Of a DNA stretch of 64,000 bases, positions 59,332 through 64,000 are shown in pieces (within the stretch, counting starts at the first letter, position 1; every line of letters starts with the position of its first letter). The translations under genes were made by a program, and so were the position numbers. The notes beneath the pieces were generated by a model. The model was not told where the DNA came from and searched no databases. It saw only the letters and a program-made list of their open reading frames with translations. Source of the stretch: Anaspis maculata (lineage: Eukaryota > Arthropoda > Insecta > Coleoptera > Scraptiidae); contig OX421967.1 of NCBI GenBank assembly GCA_949128115.1, forward strand, positions 59,904,855 to 59,968,854. The letters are read 5' to 3'.

Positions 59332-60036
59332 TTAAAAATTATACCCATCACGTTTTAGGTGTAGTCCTACACTAACGACTTCCTTTCCAAAACTGACCAG
59401 ATCACCATCTTGATCTAATATTTTAATAGATATTTCATTAATTATGTTGGTTGTGATTGGTAAATAAATGATATTCTTTGGCACTTCGATTATTTTATAT
59501 CCCGGAGGAACTCGAGGGAAAAATTGGTGAATGTAGTGAACAACTTGACCGTTATGATAGGAGCCTGTGGCAATGTTGCAATCTACACATAAGGAATTAA
59601 TCTTCAAAATATTGCTTTGATGTGGTGATTGATGACTAATGTTGGATTGATCAAGTTTTTCACGATTAAACCCCAAGAGAGGCGCAATGGAGTTTTCCAC
59701 GTTAAAATCTACGGTTTCCGAGCATTGCAAATGTGTTTTCATCGTATTGTTGTTACCGACTAATTCAAAATGAGGATCAACAAATTTCTTCTCCCTCATA
59801 CTGCTATTCACAAAATCTGATATAGCGCTTATTTCGTATGCTCCAATGGGTATGGTAATTCTTTCCTTGCCAATTTTAATAACATTATTGTTTGCGGTAA
59901 CGTTAGCGATAGAATTAAAAGACTCAAAATCAGTTAAACCTATTACATATGTCACGTTTTTCGGTAATACGATGGGCGGGGTGAACTTTGAAGTCAAAAT
60001 GGAACTTTTCCCAGACAGAGTAAAAAATGATGACAT
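59332..60036 (-). CDS. Minor capsid protein, single jelly-roll (penton-like)
   Basis: It forms the fivefold vertices in Polinton virions. The frame is open from 60063, but the first ATG is at 60034-60036, giving 234 residues. Family-like features are a start with SSFFTLSGKSSILTSKF, the FTPPIVLP segment, GLTDFESFNSI, SIAPLLGFN around the centre, and VPPGYKIIEVPKNIIYLP toward the end. The promoter is close to ideal: TATATTT on the minus strand near 60089, with TCAGTT initiator 31 bp downstream. It lies 37 bp before the protease stop and about 145 bp from the major capsid start, in the same direction. Confidence 0.82.
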   Translation of the reverse strand: MSSFFTLSGKSSILTSKFTPPIVLPKNVTYVIGLTDFESFNSIANVTANNNVIKIGKERITIPIGAYEISAISDFVNSSMREKKFVDPHFELVGNNNTMKTHLQCSETVDFNVENSIAPLLGFNREKLDQSNISHQSPHQSNILKINSLCVDCNIATGSYHNGQVVHYIHQFFPRVPPGYKIIEVPKNIIYLPITTNIINEISIKILDQDGDLVSFGKEVVSVGLHLKRDGYNF

Positions 60037-60073
60037 TTTGTTCACACCAGAGCTAGCACTCAACTGACAAGAT

Positions 60074-60418
60074 TCACTGATGTGAATTCAAATATAAAAT
60101 TTTTAGACACAAATGACCACATTCATAGGAGTTGAAATTTTGGTATCTGTTATAGTTATAAATTATGTTAGGGCTACCAACACTCCGAAAATATTTTATC
60201 ACCTCCAAGGGAGGTTTCAAATTGCCCATACTATCGAAATATTTGATGCTTTTCCCGTTTATGACAAAGGCTGTCCAATGCGTACCAGGATTATTTTTAT
60301 CATCCAAATTGAGGATCGCACACTCGTTTTCAAATGGTTTTGATGGAAGATTGTTGCGCATGTAGACACCACGGAAATGGGGAATTTTTAGTATTTTTGC
60401 ATAATATTTCAAGTCCAC
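60074..60418 (-). CDS. Adenain-like cysteine protease (no ATG start)
   Basis: Family C5/C48-like maturation protease, expected to cleave capsid and core precursors in the virion. Numbered from the GTG at 60418, the catalytic residues are His47 (GTHWTAF), Asp62 (YFDSMGN), Gln93 (RYQNFNSYECG) and Cys100. The conserved FRGVYMRNNLP segment lies at 15-25. There is no ATG before that segment: the open frame starts after a stop near 60455 and contains family-like N-terminal sequence. The -1 frame of the upstream core gene leads directly into it through an A AAA AAC heptamer, so it is probably made by ribosomal frameshifting (see findings). Its coding frame is therefore best taken as about 60074-60455. 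Confidence 0.88.
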   Translation of the reverse strand: MDLKYYAKILKIPHFRGVYMRNNLPSKPFENECAILNLDDKNNPGTHWTAFVINGKSIKYFDSMGNLKPPLEVIKYFRSVGSPNIIYNYNRYQNFNSYECGHLCLKILYLNSHQ

Positions 60419-60444
60419 ATCTGTTAGAGCACGTGTTGGTAGCT

Positions 60445-60918
60445 TTATTGGTAGTTTTTTTTATATGGCGCAAGGTATAGTCCTAACCCTTTCTGATGTG
60501 CTTTCAAACGGAAACCTTTCCCCAGCGCTATAGACTCCATGGTTTGATTATGTCTGTGGGATTCTTTGAGTTGCTCGGCAGCACTTTTCGCATCGTTGAC
60601 TGCCTTGGCAATTCCTGCAGCTCCACCACTTAAAGCTCCCAAGGCAGATAATGCAGCAAAAATTGGAATGAGTGGGAGGAAGCCGCCAACTTTTGGTATA
60701 GGGATGATGCGTTGCGTTGGGTGTAAGACTTGTTTGTTTTTTATAGAACGCAGTGCGTCTTGAATTGAACCTTGCAAATTAGGGTTTGGTTTTCCTCGGA
60801 GACGTTTCCGAATTGCAGCAATAGCTTTCTTGAAGCTAAAAACACCACCAATACGTTTTTTTCCATGGTGTTTTCTCCGTCTTGGTTTAGATCTGCTACT
60901 AATCCTTACAGTTCCCAT
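60445..60918 (-). CDS. Adenovirus core/pVI-like virion protein (PX)
   Basis: A 157-residue protein of the type found next to the protease in Polintons and adintoviruses. The N-terminus is strongly basic (SRSKPRRRKHHGKKRIGG, 8-25), suiting DNA binding. A hydrophobic Gly/Ala-rich segment (GGFLPLIPIFAALSALGALSGG, about 78-99) may interact with membrane and is followed by an amphipathic helix and GKGFRL. In adenoviruses comparable proteins are protease substrates; that is inference here. TATAAAAGG on the minus strand (60969-60977) marks its promoter. The last codons contain the slippery heptamer that links it to the protease frame. Confidence 0.75.
   Translation of the reverse strand: MGTVRISSRSKPRRRKHHGKKRIGGVFSFKKAIAAIRKRLRGKPNPNLQGSIQDALRSIKNKQVLHPTQRIIPIPKVGGFLPLIPIFAALSALGALSGGAAGIAKAVNDAKSAAEQLKESHRHNQTMESIALGKGFRLKAHQKGLGLYLAPYKKNYQ
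60449..60460 (-). promoter_or_regulatory. Putative -1 frameshift slippery site A AAA AAC
   Basis: Read on the minus strand, eight A residues followed by C give A AAA AAC in the frame of the core-protein gene, three codons before its TAA. Slipping back one base moves translation into the protease frame, which is then open without interruption. Confidence 0.55.
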
Positions 60919-61079
60919 CTCGGCAAATCAGCAACGTAACAATTTGTGTGAATAAGATGCGTTCGATACCTTTTATACTTTTTTGAAATGTGAGAGTTAT
61001 GTGGTATGTGTGAGCGGGAGATGACTGTAACACCATCTCCTGTGAGAAAGTAAAACCAACATAAACCATGCACATGTCT

Positions 61080-61340
61080 TTATTGCAACTTTTTCTTCAT
61101 AGCCACAACAAATTTACAATCTTTAGAGTATTTTTCATGCTCCTTCAGAGGTGAGTCATCATGCCTCCACTTGAATACTTCAATTCGACAGAAAGGACAA
61201 GCCACCATATCTCCCCATTTTGTGTAAAAGAATCCCGCAAACGCCAACGATTCAGGTGTTAGCACTCCTTGCCAGTTGTTGAAGGTTTTCAGGCGATTGC
61301 GGTATGAATACAGCTCAGTAGTGTGGTCTTCAAGACACAT
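61080..61340 (-). CDS. Single-BIR protein (inhibitor-of-apoptosis type)
   Basis: An 86-residue protein consisting almost entirely of one BIR zinc domain. Conserved features are Arg/Phe-Trp near the start (RLKTFNNW), LAFAGFFYT, and the zinc ligands Cys48-x2-Cys51-x16-His68-x6-Cys75, which is the canonical spacing. There is no RING finger and no second BIR. Viral and host BIR proteins can restrain caspases or their activators, or act in cytokinesis; which applies here is unknown. TATAAAAG on the minus strand (61382-61389) lies about 45 bp before the ATG. It is divergently arranged with the gene at 61523. Confidence 0.88.
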   Translation of the reverse strand: MCLEDHTTELYSYRNRLKTFNNWQGVLTPESLAFAGFFYTKWGDMVACPFCRIEVFKWRHDDSPLKEHEKYSKDCKFVVAMKKKLQ

Positions 61341-61381
61341 GGTAGATAAAGTGATGCCTCTATGGAAATGACTTTGTTGTA

Positions 61382-61492
61382 CTTTTATACATGCTCCAAC
61401 ATGTTTCTATTAAACCGGTTACCTTCACTCGTGGCCTTGGAGTGGGTAGTAGGGATTTTTTTGAATTAGAGTGGGGATAGGATGATATAAAG
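61382..61492. promoter_or_regulatory. Divergent promoter pair between BIR and helical-protein genes
   Basis: TATAAAAG on the minus strand (61382-61389) serves the BIR gene, and TATAAAG on the plus strand (61486-61492), 31 bp before the start of the + strand gene, serves the helical-protein pair. Confidence 0.6.
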
Positions 61493-61522
61493 CTACAAGT
61501 ACTCTGCTGTTTAAAAGACATC

Positions 61523-61918
61523 ATGTGTGAGGTAGAGTGGAAGATTGTGAGAGAGTGTGTGAAAGCTGCACGTTCCCTGCTGTATGACCTGCGGTTACAA
61601 TTTCTGGAGGATGCCCTTATTAGATACTGCGACGTTGATGACCAGCAACTATATTTCGATGAATGCATAAAACATCGACAAGGAGAAGAGTACTGCACCC
61701 AATATCTTGCAAATGAGATATCTATTCGGCGTTTACACAGATTGCTGTCTGGAATAAAGTTATCATCATTTTTGAAGCAAGTGGAACCGTTCATACTTGA
61801 AGACTACGACGAGGAAGAAGAAGAAGAAGAAGAAGAAGAAGAAGAAGAAGAAGAAGAAGAAGAAGAAGAAGAAGAAGAAGAAGAAGAAGAAGAGGAAGGA
61901 GCAGAAGATGACTCCTAA
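61523..61918 (+). CDS. Small helical protein with poly-Glu tail
   Basis: A 131-residue protein. Residues 1-90 are helical and Cys-containing (CVKAARSLLYDLRLQFLEDA, YCTQYLANEISIRRLHRLL). From about 94 the sequence is almost pure glutamate, encoded by a long GAA/GAG run (61809-61900), ending GAEDDS. The helical part aligns over about 80 residues with only one or two single-residue gaps to the next gene product, including a 35-residue ungapped block, so they are tandem paralogues. No known family is recognised. The repeat tract is likely to vary in length between copies. Confidence 0.65.
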   Translation: MCEVEWKIVRECVKAARSLLYDLRLQFLEDALIRYCDVDDQQLYFDECIKHRQGEEYCTQYLANEISIRRLHRLLSGIKLSSFLKQVEPFILEDYDEEEEEEEEEEEEEEEEEEEEEEEEEEEEEGAEDDS

Positions 61919-62213
61919 ACCGCAAGAAACCGCAACCTCATCAACCTGCGAAGAACTATTGAAACTTATTGAAAGTGTACATTCAGAATTGGTACATATG
62001 GAACTAAATTATATGCATGAAGCCGTTTATAGGATGGATGAAGTGAATTCTCACTATTATTATGAACAAGCCCTCACGTTCGGAAGAGCAGCAAAATTGT
62101 GTGAATTATATATTGATAATCAGATATGTTTGATTTGTTTATATGAACAAATGCGTATACTTGACTTGGTAGAATATTTACCACAAAATGTATTACCTGA
62201 TAATAATTCTTGA
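61908..62213 (+). CDS. Second small helical protein (paralogue)
   Basis: From ATG 61908 this gives 101 residues and overlaps the end of the previous gene by 11 bp in another frame. The same frame is open through the GAA run upstream (as poly-Lys), but that part is a by-product of the repeat. Features shared with its neighbour are CEELLKLIESVHSELVHMEL and KLCELYIDNQICLICLYEQM. AATAAA lies at about 62220. The function is unknown. Confidence 0.65.
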   Translation: MTPKPQETATSSTCEELLKLIESVHSELVHMELNYMHEAVYRMDEVNSHYYYEQALTFGRAAKLCELYIDNQICLICLYEQMRILDLVEYLPQNVLPDNNS

Positions 62214-62250
62214 TACCAGAAATAAAAAACCTGTATGAATATTATTTCTT

Positions 62251-62694
62251 TTATTCCATTTTAAAATAATCATGTAAAAAAAATACATTTGCCAAGGCGC
62301 AAACGGACGGCGTACTTGTGTGATAGAAACAAGCAGGTTCACAAGCTGTGATGTTTGGTTGTTCAGGTAGTTGTACAATTGGGGTTGACGTATACTTTTG
62401 CAAATATCCAGCCTTCTCCTGCCCTTTCACATACACTGCTTCTTCAAGCTGTGTGAGTTTTTTCACTATCTCTCCAAAGCGATGCATAGGTGTGTGACCT
62501 TCAACCCAGTCGATTGTGTGATGGTTGCTCATTACCCAGCGAGCTTCTTTCTGTTGCGCTGATGGTAGATGATCCATCGGAAAAGGTGCTTTGAAGACAA
62601 AGTGTGCAATTTTTGTTCCATCATACGCTGCCATCTCTTTAGCAATTAAATTATTTTTATCACCTTTAAAGCATTGAACATCCAGAACTAACAT
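62251..62694 (-). CDS. Conserved Polinton-type protein, exonuclease-like by eye
   Basis: From ATG 62692-62694 the product is 147 residues (the frame is open a little further upstream but without ATG). Pattern MLVLDVQCFKG, KEMAAYDG, FKAPFP, NHHTIDWVEG, VYVKGQEKAGYL and a C-terminal Cys/His segment (ACEPACFYHT, CALANVFFL) are familiar from proteins of insect Polintons and related viruses. The order of acidic, Lys and Cys-His elements recalls an RNase H-like nuclease fold, but a full DEDD set is not visible, so activity is not claimed. It lies between the helical-protein pair and PolB. Confidence 0.6.
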   Translation of the reverse strand: MLVLDVQCFKGDKNNLIAKEMAAYDGTKIAHFVFKAPFPMDHLPSAQQKEARWVMSNHHTIDWVEGHTPMHRFGEIVKKLTQLEEAVYVKGQEKAGYLQKYTSTPIVQLPEQPNITACEPACFYHTSTPSVCALANVFFLHDYFKME

Positions 62695-63008
62695 TTTTTT
62701 TGATTTCTGATGGATATAATGCTCGTTCAACACAGTATCAACAACTAATGAGTGATACTTATGACCGTTTGAATTTATACTCCACTGTGATGGGTAATTA
62801 ATAGACAGTTTCGATCTAGAATATTTATTACAAAATCATATCTTCACACATATCAAAGTAAATCAAACATATGTAACAGGTTATTACCTAGCAATAACAA
62901 CAATTATCAGTAACATTAAACAACCTATTTACATAAGTTTTCACAATATACACATTTTATTCGCTTACTGTACAAACAGTTGATAAACAGTGGATGACTT
63001 ATAAATAA
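62695..63008. other. Intergenic region upstream of the 62.2 kb gene
   Basis: About 310 bp of AT-rich sequence separating two leftward genes. It probably contains the promoter of the gene at 62251-62694 and the 3' end of PolB. Nothing more specific is seen. Confidence 0.5.
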
Positions 63009-64000
63009 TTAGCGTAGTTCTTCACACATGCGTAGCAATAAATCTAAATTTCGATCTACTACACTATCACAATGTCCCAGTGCATATGTTTTCATGGAAT
63101 TGTACCTTTTTATACGTTTATTATCACTAGTACTTAGAGCCAGCTTATACTGTAATTGGGTATACACAGTATGTAATTTTGATTTGAAAGTAACAGCTTC
63201 ACAAAATTTTGGAATTTCTTCAAACACTGCATTTTGATAATCTTGCAGCGTGATTTGTTTTTTTACAGCGGCATAAGGAACCCCTTTTGCTTTTTTCTTG
63301 AATTTATCTTTCAACTTTAAATCTCCATCTACCACTATCATATATGTCTTTGCACAAAGACCTAAGAACTGTTTAATATACTTATTAGCATACTCGTCTT
63401 TCATCAAGCCGATTGTCGGTGGTGAAATTGGAATACCGTGAGGGTTATCTGGACGTAAATTGCTTGTGTCAAATTTATCACAGTATTTTTTGATATCCTG
63501 GTATACGTCAGGAGTGAAAATTTCCAAAATCAAGCTGTCGGTGTCAGTATATAAAAGCTCAACATTGTCTTTGTACAAAGGTTTTATAAAATCATATAGA
63601 AAACTGTATATAATTGATTTTGCGATTTCTAAAATGCAGAATCCTACATAAAGCGGACGATTATAAAAAACTTTTGTTTTCTTCATCTTGATGGCGCACA
63701 ACGTTTCAGAGAAAATTGTCGCACTTTCAAAACTAGGTTTTGCTATCAAACTACCAGCCCTATATCGTTTGCGTTGGTTCTCCCAATGAGTAATAAGGTG
63801 AATTAGAACTCTTTTATCCAAATTTTCTAGAAATTTTCCAAAAATACTATTTATCATGAGCTTGAAAAAATTCTTTTCGAAAGCAGTCAAAGCTGCATTC
63901 CGAAGTTTAGTGTTCAAATCCACGTATGTTTTCAGCCATGACGATTGATCAAACATCAAAACTCTATGAACCTTTTTCAAAACCAGTCCGTGTAACAGAG
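63009..64000 (-). CDS. Protein-primed DNA polymerase B, C-terminal part
   Basis: Replicates the element from protein-linked termini. Only the C-terminal ~330 residues are in the window; the frame stays open to position 64000, so the exonuclease domain and N-terminus are outside. Counting from codon 63980, motif B is KLMINSIFGK (40-49) and motif C is YTDTDS (144-149) with both catalytic aspartates, so the palm is intact. FDQSSWLKTYVDLNT and YVGFCILEIAKSI are typical of Polinton polymerases. The C-terminus ends at a TAA at 63009-63011. No internal stops or frameshifts are seen. Confidence 0.93.
   Translation of the reverse strand, partial: LLHGLVLKKVHRVLMFDQSSWLKTYVDLNTKLRNAALTAFEKNFFKLMINSIFGKFLENLDKRVLIHLITHWENQRKRYRAGSLIAKPSFESATIFSETLCAIKMKKTKVFYNRPLYVGFCILEIAKSIIYSFLYDFIKPLYKDNVELLYTDTDSLILEIFTPDVYQDIKKYCDKFDTSNLRPDNPHGIPISPPTIGLMKDEYANKYIKQFLGLCAKTYMIVVDGDLKLKDKFKKKAKGVPYAAVKKQITLQDYQNAVFEEIPKFCEAVTFKSKLHTVYTQLQYKLALSTSDNKRIKRYNSMKTYALGHCDSVVDRNLDLLLRMCEELR

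Larger units (their letters stand above)
50570..64000. mobile_element. Polinton/Maverick (adintovirus-like) element, partial
   Basis: The gene set identifies it: A32-type packaging ATPase, chromodomain integrase, hexon-like major capsid, penton-like minor capsid, adenain-like protease, adenovirus-core-like protein and protein-primed PolB. PolB runs off the right edge, so the right terminal repeat and target duplication are not visible. The left boundary is an estimate. Most reading frames are intact, apart from the first gene, so the copy could be recently active. Confidence 0.9.

Noticed and set aside
61797..61907. Poly-Lys N-terminal extension of the 61908 gene
   Set aside because: It is the GAA repeat read in another frame; the ATG at 61908 begins the part that aligns to its paralogue.

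Overview
The window looks like accessory, repeat-rich chromosomal DNA of an arthropod, probably an insect. The evidence is short GT-AG introns, arthropod-type TATA/Inr/DPE core promoters, several classes of eukaryotic transposon, and a Polinton/Maverick (adintovirus-like) element. The taxon cannot be fixed from sequence alone; frequent TAGGTAGGTACC-like tracts hint at a hemipteran, which is a guess. No ordinary single-copy host gene was recognised.

Region 1 (1-16929) is a tandem array of 34 complete units of exactly 494 bp plus truncated edges, with no indels between units. Each unit looks like a miniature Pol II gene: CCAAT box, TATAAATA, a TCATTT initiator at the canonical distance, a DPE-like AGTCG at +28, a short ORF (78 or 94 codons, acidic, not a histone), then a hairpin that matches the animal replication-dependent histone 3' stem-loop (GGTTCT-TTTC-AGAACC) and a purine-rich HDE-like CAAAGAAA about 16 nt later. 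This is the best candidate for an undescribed system: a histone-type expression cassette carrying a non-histone reading frame in a satellite-like array.

Region 2 (about 17200-44200) is a series of roughly 2.5 kb non-coding repeat copies in head-to-tail order, broken by nested insertions whose target-site duplications can be read directly: GGCCCGTATTCAT-ended elements (17405-19755), a mariner-like MITE (about 19920-20178), a non-coding LTR element with TG...CA LTRs and GTTC duplication (21476-29231), a CCCACTCAGCA-ended element (32673-33814), a non-LTR retrotransposon 3' fragment (35395-36621), and a 5.3 kb foldback-like element whose inverted termini are 16-bp minisatellites (38540-43830, 8-bp duplication GATTCGGT).

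Region 3 (44200-50550) has two palindromic MITEs, then a long palindromic element (about 46250-50157) split by a hAT-type element (47522-49767, duplication CCCTGAAC) that itself holds a truncated reverse transcriptase.

Region 4 (about 50550-64000, running off the right edge) is a Polinton/Maverick. Rightward genes: a small spliced gene damaged by a 65-bp duplication, packaging ATPase, a conserved Polinton protein, a small unknown, chromodomain integrase, two unknowns and a parvovirus-type phospholipase A2. Leftward genes: hexon-like major capsid, penton-like minor capsid, adenain-like protease, adenovirus-core-like protein. Then come a BIR protein, two paralogous helical proteins on the + strand, an unknown, and the C-terminal part of protein-primed DNA polymerase B. 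The morphogenesis set (MCP, penton, protease, ATPase) and the replication/integration set (PolB, integrase) are both present, so the element is virus-like. The protease frame has no ATG and is joined to the preceding gene by a canonical A AAA AAC slippery site, suggesting -1 frameshifting.
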